A stretch of DNA of 19,402 nt from UBA4636 sp963650915 (GTDB lineage Bacteria > Bacillota > Clostridia > Christensenellales > Borkfalkiaceae): assembly GCA_963650915.1 (NCBI GenBank), contig CAVJMJ010000025.1, positions 1-19,402 on the forward strand, given 5' to 3'. Shown in pieces: positions 1 through 7,134 of the stretch. Numbering within the stretch: position 1 is the first letter of the stretch; each line of letters starts with the position of its first letter. The notes under the pieces are model-generated. The model was given only the letters and a program-made list of their open reading frames with translations, had not been told where the DNA came from and did no database searches. A program made the translations under genes and the position numbers.

Positions 1-3000
1 CCGAAGGCACGATCATTGTTGATGACGGCAAAGGTAAAGTCGAAGTTGATAAAGATGGCAAAACCACAGTTGTTAGTGGAACAGTAACGCTTAGTGACGG
101 AGAATCAGTAACGGGCGGAAGCGGCAAGGTTATTGCTAATCCCGCAGATTCAAATAGTGACAAAGTAACCGTAACCAAAGGCGACAACAATGATACTGTA
201 ACCGTACCTGCAAACGGAAAGGTAACGATAGACGGAACTGACTACGTGGCAGGCGGAAATGGCACAACACTTACGGTAGATGAAAAAGGTAATGTTGCAA
301 TCACCGCAGGTTCAGCTATTTTTGAAAAAGACGGAACTAAAGTCGAAGTTGATAAAGACGGTAACACTACAGTTGTTAGTGGCTCAGTAACGCTTAGTGA
401 CGGAGAATCAGTAACAGGCGGAAGTGGTAAGAAAATTGAGAATCCTACCAATTCCGGTAACGATACAATTAAAGTAACGACTGTTGACAACAAGGATACA
501 GTTGAAGTTTCCAAGGGTGGCAAGGTTGTTATCGACGGCAAAGAATATGAAGTCGGTGGAAATGGTGCAACGCTTACTGTTGATGAAAAGGGTAATGTTG
601 CAATCACCGCAGGTTCAGTCAAGTTTGCAGATGGTGAGTCTGTAACAGGTGGAAGCGGCAAGAAGATTGAAAATCCGACCAATTCTGGCAGCGATACAAT
701 CACGGTAACGACCGACGGAAACAAGGATACGGTTGAAGTTTCCAAGGGCGGTAAAGTTGTAATCAATAACAAAGAGTACACAGCCGGCGGCAACGGCACA
801 ACACTTACGGTAGATGAAAACGGTAACGTTAAAGTCGCCGCAGGCACAATCATTGTTGAAGAAGACGGAACCAAAGTCGAAGTCGATAAAGACGGCAAGA
901 CCACAGTTATTAGTGGAACAGTAACGCTGAATGACGGCGATTCTATAACAGGCGGAAGCGGTAAGGTTATTACCAACCCCACAACTCCCACAGGCGATAC
1001 AATTAAAGTAACGACTAACGGCAGCAATGATACAGTTGAAGTTTCCAAAGGCGGAAAAGTTGTTATCGACGGCAAAGAATACGAAGCCGGCAACAACGGA
1101 ACAAAACTTACAGTTGACAACAACGGCAATGTTAAAGTCAGCGAAGGCTCAGCTATTCTCGGTAAGGGCGAGAGCATTAAGGTTGGAGACAAAACAATCA
1201 CAAACAACGGCGATAAATCAATAACGGTAAATGCAAATGCCGATAAGGACGGCAATCCTGATGGAACGGGAAGTGTAAAGATTTCCGAAGACGGCAAGGC
1301 GACGATCGGCGACAAAGAGATTACCTCCATAAAGGGTGAAACAACCGTAGATGTCGATAAGGATGGCAATATTACTGTAATTATTTCAAAGCCGGGTTCT
1401 GTAACAATCGACGGAAAGACCTATACGGACACAAGAGATCAGGATGCCGAAGGCGACAATATCAAGGTTGTTATAGGTTCGGACGGGGACGTTGAAGAAG
1501 TAGTTAAACCCATTCCGGAAACACCCACCGTACCTACGATTTCAACAGAATTGACGTATGGTCAGAAACTTTCGGATATCACACTTCCGGACGGCTGGGA
1601 ATGGGTTGACGGAACGATCGCACCGAGCGTATCCGACAGCGGAAAGACGACCTACAGCGTAAAAATTAAAGTCGATGATGGCAATTACGACTGGTTGGGA
1701 ATTGACGGCTATGCGGACGGTTATTATACAACTACGGTTACCGTGCCTACGATAAAGGCAAAAGATATTACCGGTGCAGAAGTTATATTCGGCGAAGCAT
1801 TGATTTATAACGGTAATGAGCAGACGCAAACTATAACTTCGGTAACGATTGACGGTGTGCCGATCACTTATACGGTAAGCGGCAACAAGGCTACAAATGT
1901 CGGCGAATACAGCCTTACAATCACGGCTAACGGCAATTTTAGCGGAATTGTGACGAAGAGCTGGATGATCAAGCAGGCGAACATCGAAAAGGTTATTGAC
2001 GGCGGTGATGAAAATAAACCGAACGTAGTCGTTTCCGAAGAGGGCGGCATCAATCCCGACGTGCAACTCGTCGTTGTAAAACAGGATGAGGTTCCGACCG
2101 AGGTTAAGGAAGAAGTTAAACGTCATGAAGTTGTATCCACAGTATACGATATCACGCTTCAAAGCAACGGAGTAACGATACAGCCGAGCGGAAAACTTAC
2201 GATAAGACTTCTTATTCCGGATGAGGCAGACGGCAGAACGTTCCGTATCGTTCATTTGCACGGAGAAACGACGACCGAAATCGAATACACGATAGACGGA
2301 GATTATGCGGTGTTTACCGTAGATAAGTTATCCGAGTTCACGTTTATTATAGACAACAGCGGTTCGGCATTGTGGCTCATCATTATCCTTGCGGTAATCG
2401 TAGCGATAGAAATCGGGCTTATAGTTCTTAAAAAGAAAAAGAACAAGAAAGATAAGAAAAACGAAACCCGACTTGTGGCAGTAATGTTCGGCGGAGTGAT
2501 TCCCGTTTATCAAATCGTACTACTCGTAGCACTCGGCATTGCGGCAGTCGTTCTTGGGGTATACGTTATATACTTGTACCTGCCGAGAAAGAAAGCCGGT
2601 GAAAAAAATAACGACGCGGAGGAAAGCGATCACGCAGAATCTGCGTCGGCAATTGCCGAAGAAACCAATCACATTAAGCGTGGACTTGTCAAGGTATACT
2701 CGGATAAAGAAATCATCGATGACTCGGAACTCGTCGGAACGAAGTTCGATATTCATAGTAGCGTAAGCGTTAGCGAAGCGAGAACTCTCATCGACGACGT
2801 TTCCGCAAAGAAACTTGTCGTTACCGAAAATGACGAAATAAGTGCAAAATCGTTGAACGAAGACAATGGGAAAGCGCGTTATGCTATAAACATCGACACG
2901 CTTTCCGAAAACTTTGCCGCAGGAGAAACCGTAACTCTCAGCGCATTGAAGGAAAAAGGACTTGTGCCAAAGAAAGAAAAAGCAGTCAAAATTCTCGCGC

Positions 3001-3107
3001 GCGGAACACTCGACAAACCTTTGACGGTAATTGCCGACAACTATTCTTCCGACGCAATAAAAATGATTGTACTTACGGGCGGAAAAGCTGTGATCGGCAA
3101 TCGTTAA
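1..3107 (+). CDS. Large repeat-containing cell-surface protein with C-terminal uL15-like domain (5' end outside window)
   Basis: The frame is open from base 3, so the GTG at 246 is an internal Val and the true start lies upstream. 1034 residues are visible. In order: acidic Gly/Asp/Lys-rich tandem repeats (residues ~1-390); MBG/Ig-like beta domains around 516-570 (YGQKLSDITLPDGW) and 584-660 (VGEYSLTITANGNFSG); a further beta domain ~710-785 ending LSEFTFIID; a transmembrane helix ~789-809 followed by a Lys-rich stretch; a second long hydrophobic stretch ~823-860; an acidic linker; and a C-terminal ~70 residues (INIDTL.. to ..GGKA) that align by eye with the C-terminal half of ribosomal protein uL15. 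The repeat part is most likely extracellular and adhesive or structural; this is inferred. Which side of the membrane the uL15-like tail lies on is unclear because the hydrophobic segments can be read as two or three passes. It ends in its own terminator and is probably outside the adjacent mobile element. Confidence 0.85.
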   Translation, partial: EGTIIVDDGKGKVEVDKDGKTTVVSGTVTLSDGESVTGGSGKVIANPADSNSDKVTVTKGDNNDTVTVPANGKVTIDGTDYVAGGNGTTLTVDEKGNVAITAGSAIFEKDGTKVEVDKDGNTTVVSGSVTLSDGESVTGGSGKKIENPTNSGNDTIKVTTVDNKDTVEVSKGGKVVIDGKEYEVGGNGATLTVDEKGNVAITAGSVKFADGESVTGGSGKKIENPTNSGSDTITVTTDGNKDTVEVSKGGKVVINNKEYTAGGNGTTLTVDENGNVKVAAGTIIVEEDGTKVEVDKDGKTTVISGTVTLNDGDSITGGSGKVITNPTTPTGDTIKVTTNGSNDTVEVSKGGKVVIDGKEYEAGNNGTKLTVDNNGNVKVSEGSAILGKGESIKVGDKTITNNGDKSITVNANADKDGNPDGTGSVKISEDGKATIGDKEITSIKGETTVDVDKDGNITVIISKPGSVTIDGKTYTDTRDQDAEGDNIKVVIGSDGDVEEVVKPIPETPTVPTISTELTYGQKLSDITLPDGWEWVDGTIAPSVSDSGKTTYSVKIKVDDGNYDWLGIDGYADGYYTTTVTVPTIKAKDITGAEVIFGEALIYNGNEQTQTITSVTIDGVPITYTVSGNKATNVGEYSLTITANGNFSGIVTKSWMIKQANIEKVIDGGDENKPNVVVSEEGGINPDVQLVVVKQDEVPTEVKEEVKRHEVVSTVYDITLQSNGVTIQPSGKLTIRLLIPDEADGRTFRIVHLHGETTTEIEYTIDGDYAVFTVDKLSEFTFIIDNSGSALWLIIILAVIVAIEIGLIVLKKKKNKKDKKNETRLVAVMFGGVIPVYQIVLLVALGIAAVVLGVYVIYLYLPRKKAGEKNNDAEESDHAESASAIAEETNHIKRGLVKVYSDKEIIDDSELVGTKFDIHSSVSVSEARTLIDDVSAKKLVVTENDEISAKSLNEDNGKARYAINIDTLSENFAAGETVTLSALKEKGLVPKKEKAVKILARGTLDKPLTVIADNYSSDAIKMIVLTGGKAVIGNR
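3..1170 (+). repeat. Tandem in-frame protein-coding repeats, period 303 bp with one 231-bp unit
   Basis: The landmark encoding (E/D)S(V/I)TGGSGK recurs at 102, 405, 636 and 939, giving spacings of 303, 231 and 303 bp (101, 77 and 101 codons). The short unit lacks a 24-codon block (the KVEVDKDG..VSG part), so unit length changes by an exact in-frame deletion. Flanking copies of GGxVxIDGxxYxxGxNG and LTVDExGNV occur in each unit. DNA similarity is high enough for recombination or slippage to alter copy number. Confidence 0.85.
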
Positions 3108-3172
3108 AAGTAATTTAACCGTATCGATATTCTTGATAATAAGACACATATTTATTGTCGAGTATCGAGAGG

Positions 3173-3231
3173 CCACCGACATTCGAGATAATCCTTAATC
3201 GGATATGTCTCCTATGTCGGCGGTTTTTTTT
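3173..3231 (+). terminator. Intrinsic terminator of the surface-protein gene
   Basis: The arms 3173-3182 and 3214-3223 pair over 10 bp with one mismatch (CCACCGACAT against ATGTCGGCGG) and are followed directly by eight T (3224-3231). It lies 66 bp after the stop codon. Confidence 0.75.
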
Positions 3232-3271
3232 ATTTCCTCCGCCAGCAAAAAAAATAAAAAAACTTTTTTGA

Positions 3272-3456
3272 AGGCGCAAAAACCTTGCACCTTTGCCGAA
3301 AAAGAAAACAGTCGAAACCTCAACCGAAAACAAATAATGATATATACCTAAAAATAGACTCGAAACTTCCTAAACACTTCAAATGGCACTTTAACGGGTA
3401 CTTGATGAGACATAATTTTATGGAGGCGCATAAAAGGTTATTTAGGCGCAAAAAAA
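3272..3456. repeat. Three short direct repeats AGGCGCA(A/T)AAA
   Basis: AGGCGCAAAAA at 3272, AGGCGCATAAA at 3424 and AGGCGCAAAAA at 3444; the last two are 20 bp apart, about two helical turns. They lie between the surface gene and the recombinase gene, where an element end could be. No gene is seen in 3232-3515. The function is unknown, and A-rich sequence makes short repeats easy to get by chance. Confidence 0.35.
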
Positions 3457-3486
3457 GTGTATGCTCGCAATGGAACATACACTTTT
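3450..3486 (-). terminator. Intrinsic terminator downstream of the serine recombinase
   Basis: A perfect 11-bp stem (3453-3463 with 3476-3486, AAAAGTGTATG/CATACACTTTT) and 12-nt loop. Read on the minus strand it ends in a run of seven T (3456-3450). It lies 30 bp after the recombinase stop codon. Confidence 0.8.
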
Positions 3487-3515
3487 GCGTTCTATGATAT
3501 TTATGGCTTACACGG

Positions 3516-4523
3516 CTATTTTTTAAGTTTATGACGAAGGACAGAGGCTATATCAACTTTGTAGACAATATCTATTTCTCTGTCTTTTCCGGTCGCACTC
3601 GGAGTGCCACTAATAATAATACGGTCAATAAGTTTATAGCACATTTCTCGCGTTAGTTCGGGGGCCGCAAGATATTTTTTTATTGCTTTAATAAAATCAT
3701 CGGCACTTTGTTTTGTAGTCTCCGTTTCGATTATTTGCTTTTCGAGCGTCTCAATTTCGATTAGGAGTGTTTCTTTTTCTGCAGAATATTTGTCTATAAA
3801 CTCAAAGCAGGTTTTTTCAGGCATTTTGCCTTTAACCCTGTCTTCGTATGCGGTTTGAATAAGCCTTGTCAACTCTTCAGTGCGCTTGTGTTTAGACTGC
3901 AATTCTTTCTTGATCTTCTTTATTGCCGCGTCCGCAAGTTCGGTATTGTGTTTAATAAAGTCGTTTCTAATTTCTTCTTCGTCAAGTACAATCCTTTGCG
4001 CCATCGTGCGTATATCGCCTAAAACGATTTCTTCCAAATCTTTCGCCGAAATGTAATGAGAAAAACAAAGCGTTTTTCCGTATCGCAAATGCAGTCCGCA
4101 GTTAAAGTGATACAGATATTCTGTTTTGGTGTGGTTGGAATGTCCGCTCATTTTCATTTTACTGCCACAGTCGGCGCATACAAGAAAACCTGAAAGCGGA
4201 TGTACAAATCCCGACCTTGTTTTTCTGCCTTGCGCTATGGATTTCATTCGGTCGTAGACTTTATCCCACAATTCTTGCGATATAATCGGTTCGTGGTTGT
4301 TGTAAGTTATTACCCATTCGCTACGGTCTTTTGCTTGGCGTTTATGGTTTTTGTAAGAGATTGTGGTTTCCTGTAACATGGGAAGATGTCCGATATACAT
4401 AATATTGTTCAGCATAAACCGGATACTTATTTCGCACCATAATCTCATTTCATTCGGACGACCTTTATGTCCGAGCCTTTCATAAGCCAGTTTTCCCGGG
4501 GAAGATATTCCTTCGGCGTTCAA
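3516..4523 (-). CDS. Large serine recombinase, C-terminal part (frameshifted from the N-terminal part)
   Basis: This frame continues the recombinase begun at 5146. LNAEGI follows directly on the KNIADI that ends the upstream frame, so the apparent TTG start is an internal Leu and there is no ribosome binding site before it. It contains the rest of the recombinase DNA-binding domain (LGHKGRPNEMRLW, MLNNIMYIGHLP), a zinc ribbon (CADCG, then later Cys residues in FNCGLHLRYGKTLCFSHYIS), a long coiled coil, and a C-terminal region like the DUF4368 tail of Tn4451/TnpX-type recombinases (CYKLIDRIIISG). In intact relatives this part recognises the attachment sites and controls synapsis. It is followed by a strong terminator. 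Confidence 0.8.
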   Translation of the reverse strand: MNAEGISSPGKLAYERLGHKGRPNEMRLWCEISIRFMLNNIMYIGHLPMLQETTISYKNHKRQAKDRSEWVITYNNHEPIISQELWDKVYDRMKSIAQGRKTRSGFVHPLSGFLVCADCGSKMKMSGHSNHTKTEYLYHFNCGLHLRYGKTLCFSHYISAKDLEEIVLGDIRTMAQRIVLDEEEIRNDFIKHNTELADAAIKKIKKELQSKHKRTEELTRLIQTAYEDRVKGKMPEKTCFEFIDKYSAEKETLLIEIETLEKQIIETETTKQSADDFIKAIKKYLAAPELTREMCYKLIDRIIISGTPSATGKDREIDIVYKVDIASVLRHKLKK

Positions 4524-5146
4524 ATATCCGCTATATTTTTCGGACTCGTACCGGATGCATACATCTCGAAAATTCGTTTTACAATGGTAGCGGTTTCTTC
4601 GTCTATAATCGGCGCGCGTTTTTTATCCGTACCCATTTTATATCCGTAAGACGCTTTCTTTGCAATATAAACGCCCTCTTTCGCTTTTTCTTTTCTTACC
4701 GCACGTATTTTCTTGCTTGTATTTGCCGCATGCCACTCGTTAAAAACATTCATAATCGGCATCATTTCCATTGAGCCGCTATTTCTGTTTTCCGTATCGA
4801 CGTTATCTTGAATAGCGATAAACCTTATACCGAAAGCAGGAAAAACATAGTCGATGTACTGTCCGACTTCTATGTAATTTCTGCCGAAACGCGACAAGTC
4901 TTTTACGATAATCGTGTTTATAACTCCCGTTTTCGCGTCGTCTAAAAGTCGTTGCACGCCCGGACGTTGGAAAGTCGTTCCCGATATACCGTCGTCGATA
5001 TATTCGTCGTGAATTTCAAAGTTGCGCTCTTCGGCATATTTCCGAAGAATAGTTCTTTGGTTGTCAATAGATGCCGATTCGCCTTGGCGTTCGTCCTCTT
5101 GGGAAAGTCTGAAGTACAATCCTGCAATATACTTTTTCTGTTTCAT
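4520..5146 (-). CDS. Large serine recombinase, N-terminal catalytic part (ends at a frameshift)
   Basis: Resolvase/invertase catalytic domain: YFRLS with the nucleophilic Ser at residue 15, ESASIDNQR, DDGISGTTFQRPG, VKDLSRFGRNY and a start of the recombinase domain (YGYKMG, AtIVKRIFEMYASG). The start is set at ATG 5146 because GAGGTG lies 6 nt upstream; a GTG at 5155 falls inside that ribosome binding site. The frame stops at TGA (4522-4520) exactly where family alignment would continue into the other frame: one T is missing from the run at 4522-4524 (ATTTG where ATTTTG restores the frame). With both halves otherwise intact (about 545 residues together, normal for TnpX-type enzymes), this is a recent single-base deletion or a sequencing error. 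It is predicted to excise and integrate the element. Confidence 0.85.
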   Translation of the reverse strand: MKQKKYIAGLYFRLSQEDERQGESASIDNQRTILRKYAEERNFEIHDEYIDDGISGTTFQRPGVQRLLDDAKTGVINTIIVKDLSRFGRNYIEVGQYIDYVFPAFGIRFIAIQDNVDTENRNSGSMEMMPIMNVFNEWHAANTSKKIRAVRKEKAKEGVYIAKKASYGYKMGTDKKRAPIIDEETATIVKRIFEMYASGTSPKNIADI

Positions 5147-5151
5147 ATTCT

Positions 5152-5351
5152 TCACCTCGCTATTTTATTTGTCTGTTTTGTTGCAAGTGTTTGCATTGCG
5201 GTTTCAAAATCTCGATTGCCGTTGAAATATCTTGTAACGCGATATGTTTTACCGCCGATATTTTTCTTTTTCTCGATAGACGGAGAAAAGATATAGCAAT
5301 TCTCGAAATTCTCGGAATTTGCTAAAAACACTTTTTTACATTTGTTTCCAT
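5152..5351 (-). CDS. Small conserved-type protein before the recombinase, expressed by apparent -1 frameshift
   Basis: AAAGGAG sits 9 nt before ATG 5351. The ATG frame reads METNVKKCF and stops at TAG (5324-5322). Within it the codons GTA AAA AAG contain A_AAA_AAG (5337-5331), the classic -1 slippery heptamer in exact phase. A -1 slip leads into a frame open for 59 codons (VFLANSENFENCYIF.. GGKTYRVTRYF.. TAMQTLATKQ) ending at TGA 5154-5152, six bases before the recombinase ATG and overlapping its ribosome binding site. An imperfect hairpin (5322-5296) starts 8 nt after the heptamer. The product would be 66 residues. The position and compact basic nature recall small ORFs (TnpW-like) that accompany clostridial transposon recombinases, but I do not firmly recognise it. 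A plain one-A deletion in the A-run would look the same. Confidence 0.6.
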
Positions 5352-5461
5352 AATTTTTGACTCCTTTTTTAGATTTTTTTGTTTAGATTTGTCTTTCGAC
5401 GGAAACGAAAAAAACGATAACGTATCAGGATTTTGCCTGCATTTTTGTCTTAATTCTTTTC

Positions 5462-5501
5462 CGTCAAGGGTTGCGCAACGCAATGCACTTTACCCTTGAC
5501 G
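5462..5501. repeat. Perfect 10-bp inverted repeat with secondary hairpin in its loop
   Basis: CGTCAAGGGT (5462-5471) pairs perfectly with ACCCTTGACG (5492-5501); the 20-nt loop holds another small stem, TTGCG-CAA-CGCAA. No T-run follows on either strand, so it is not an intrinsic terminator. Each arm carries a TTGACG reading outward, so it could hold -35 elements or bind a regulator. It lies between Rep and the small ORF; no other gene is seen in 5352-5549. Confidence 0.6.
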
Positions 5502-5549
5502 AAAAAGACGTTCTCGTTTACGCTTTCCGACTCGAAAGACATAAATTTT

Positions 5550-6467
5550 TTAGTTGCACTTAGGCATTTGGTCTATAATTTCTTGGCTTACTTCACCTAT
5601 AATTTCGCCGTCGTTTATGCAAGTGAAATTGTCGAATAGTAGGGCTTTGCGGTCGTCTATACCGATAGGACAAGCGATATCGTCTTCTAAAATATCCGAC
5701 TGAAAATACGTGGGTAACTTGCCGCCGCAGACTAAACGTTCGCCGGACTTTTCCATATACTTGGTTATGTACTTGACTGCTTTCGACAGGTCGTCGGGAA
5801 CGCATATGCGACTGAAATCGTTTCTGCCGAAATGTTTCAAGAAATGCGTATTCTGCAATGTCGTTTGCATACGGTGGTTTCGGGTGTCATAATCTTTGAC
5901 TTTTTCGAGATCGCCTATCATACCATCTTCGGGAATTTGAAATATTCCGTGGAAGTGAAGTCTGTCTGTATCACTGCCGCGCTCCCAAACGCCGACGTAT
6001 TTCCAATCTTTTCTTGCCACAAGGTGTTTTAGGGTGTTGGTCAACTTTTTGCGGAACGTTTCTTCGGTATGCAACTCGTCCGAGTAGGTAAAAGTTACGA
6101 AATAGTCCCAACGTTGCAACCTAAGTTTTCGCATAAGCCGTACTTTTCTCTTAATAGCGTTTGTTTTAACTCGTTCGAGATTTTTATCGACGAATGCATT
6201 TAACGTCGCTTTATCGGGAAAATCTTCTTTTAACGCGGATTTTATATGCGTCTTGCGTTCTCGCTTGGGTAACGATTGACTTTCTTTATAAGCCGTTTCA
6301 AATCGGTCTTTCGTGGTTTCGGGCGGACTGTCCGAACGAGGTAATTCGTCCTTTTTAAGACGAAGATTATGACGCGACGATTTCTTTCTTCTATGAGGAA
6401 ACGCATCGCTCGGGATTGCAATAAAATGGCTCCCGTCGTGATAAACTTTTGCTGATTTCAGATTCAT
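5550..6467 (-). CDS. HUH-type rolling-circle replication-associated protein
   Basis: 305 residues. The start is ATG 6467, with AAAGGAG 8 nt upstream, rather than an in-frame upstream ATG. The basic N-terminus (~1-115) is followed by the HUH endonuclease core: motif 1 FVTFTYSDE (123-131), motif 2 HFH (171-173, metal-binding His-hydrophobic-His) and motif 3 KAVKYITKYMEK with candidate catalytic Tyr 233 and 237. This fits the ORF2/G2P-like replication protein group, which nicks one strand at an origin and stays linked through tyrosine. On an integrative element it may replicate the excised circle or act as a relaxase. Its neighbours are the recombinase (downstream) and an origin-like region with 11-bp repeats (upstream, ~230 bp). 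No helicase domain is present, so host helicase is needed. Confidence 0.8.
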   Translation of the reverse strand: MNLKSAKVYHDGSHFIAIPSDAFPHRRKKSSRHNLRLKKDELPRSDSPPETTKDRFETAYKESQSLPKRERKTHIKSALKEDFPDKATLNAFVDKNLERVKTNAIKRKVRLMRKLRLQRWDYFVTFTYSDELHTEETFRKKLTNTLKHLVARKDWKYVGVWERGSDTDRLHFHGIFQIPEDGMIGDLEKVKDYDTRNHRMQTTLQNTHFLKHFGRNDFSRICVPDDLSKAVKYITKYMEKSGERLVCGGKLPTYFQSDILEDDIACPIGIDDRKALLFDNFTCINDGEIIGEVSQEIIDQMPKCN

Positions 6468-6506
6468 GTGATTGCTCCTTTTGCGTTTTTTGATGAGTGT
6501 AAACTT

Positions 6507-6543
6507 CAAACTCGCAAGATTTTTGCGACTTTGAGATTTTTTT
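6507..6543 (+). terminator. Possible plus-strand terminator antisense to the rep leader
   Basis: CAAACTCGCAA (6507-6517) pairs with TTGCGACTTTG (6523-6533) with one C-C mismatch and a 5-nt loop, followed by AGA and seven T (6537-6543) on the plus strand. It lies 40 bp upstream of the rep start and points against rep. No plus-strand gene precedes it, so it may end a short antisense RNA, or be a leader hairpin. Confidence 0.4.
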
Positions 6544-6584
6544 GAAAGAAACGTAAAAATTTTTTCGATGGAATTTTAAGATTG

Positions 6585-6609
6585 CAATACGACAATTTTT
6601 TTCGTATTG
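6585..6609. repeat. 8-bp inverted repeat upstream of rep
   Basis: CAATACGA (6585-6592) and TCGTATTG (6602-6609) form a perfect 8-bp stem with a T-rich 9-nt loop. A 10-bp perfect palindrome ACACCGGTGT lies nearby at 6659-6668. Either could present single-stranded DNA to the Rep nickase; neither has a terminator T-run in the right place. Confidence 0.5.
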
Positions 6610-6697
6610 AAAAACTTTTTCGATAAGATTTTACACCGCAGTTTTACCGATTACCAGAACACCGGTGTGACGAAAATGTACCGATTTGTGATTTCAA

Positions 6698-6736
6698 GTA
6701 ACCACAACGTAACTGCCGCGTAACCTTGATGTAATG
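6698..6736. repeat. Iteron-like GTAAC direct repeats at 11-bp spacing (candidate Rep-binding region)
   Basis: GTAACC at 6698, GTAACT at 6709, GTAACC at 6720 and GTAATG at 6731 stand exactly 11 bp apart. Conservation is limited to the first 5-6 bp of each unit. Phased 11-bp direct repeats next to a nick region are known as the RepB bind locus of pMV158-type rolling-circle plasmids; the similarity in layout is an inference, as the Rep here is of a different group. The rest of 6610-6872 shows no gene. Confidence 0.45.
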
Positions 6737-6872
6737 TTTTTTCGTTGTGCGCAATCAGGATACACAAAAGAAAAAGTAAATGTACCAGACTTTACAAAGC
6801 ACTTTTGGCTATAACCGTGAACTTTCGGATATGTATCAAAACGAACCCATACAGAACGGTAAAAAGGGCAAC

Positions 6873-6902
6873 AAAAAAAGCCACTTGGAAGCACAAGTGA
6901 CT
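6873..6902 (-). terminator. Intrinsic terminator, minus strand
   Basis: A 9-bp stem with one G-U pair (6879-6887 with 6894-6902, core CACTTG/CAAGTG), 6-nt loop, and seven T on the minus strand (6879-6873). It would stop minus-strand transcription before the origin region. Confidence 0.75.
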
Positions 6903-6934
6903 GTGTGATATTTGTAAAATGGTTTTCAGGCAAC

Positions 6935-6965
6935 AAAAAAGGACGGCGCAGGAAAAACACCGCCC
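6935..6965 (-). terminator. Second intrinsic terminator, minus strand
   Basis: GGGCGG and CCGTCC (complements of 6960-6965 and 6941-6946) pair with one G-U around a 13-nt loop, followed on the minus strand by six T (6940-6935). It is in tandem with the terminator at 6873-6902 and downstream of the long hairpins at 7011-7186. Confidence 0.6.
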
Positions 6966-7010
6966 GAAAATAAAACGTAGCGAAAACACTCGGAAGATAT
7001 AAAAGGAATG

Positions 7011-7102
7011 AAACTCAAAATATGCCGACGAGCGAAGAATTACGGGGCGATTCGCCAAGCGGTTCAGCGGCGAACGCCCCGTTTCGCTCGGCTTTTGAGT
7101 TT
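7011..7102. other. Long imperfect hairpin (structured RNA or single-strand DNA element)
   Basis: The left arm 7011-7056 and right arm 7069-7102 pair as blocks: AAACTCAAAA/TTTTGAGTTT, GCCG..GAGCGAA/TTCGCTCGGC, ACGGGGCG/CGCCCCGT and TTCGCC/GGCGAA. All bulges (TAT, an extra ACG-like triplet, GAATT, A) lie on the left arm, and the apex is 12 nt. The total stem is about 34 bp. The element is much richer in G+C than the flanks. It may be a single-strand origin, oriT, recombination substrate or a structured RNA; the sequence does not decide. Confidence 0.65.
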
Positions 7103-7134
7103 GTCTTTTTACCGAGTTTTAGTGAGTTGTTTGG

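Noticed and set aside
3..1170. Regular repeats considered as a CRISPR array
   Set aside because: The units are 231-303 bp, in frame and protein-coding, without short unique spacers.
242..1369. 375-codon minus-strand ORF, rich in Pro/Leu/Ser/Val
   Set aside because: It is the mirror of the plus-strand repeat array, has no ribosome binding site, and its composition is that of antisense translation.
1542..3182. Minus-strand ORFs of 239 and 220 codons under the surface-protein gene
   Set aside because: They lie antisense to a well-supported coding region, without start signals or recognisable domains.
3285..3497. 70-codon plus-strand ORF after the surface gene
   Set aside because: It has no ribosome binding site, crosses the recombinase terminator and has no family features.
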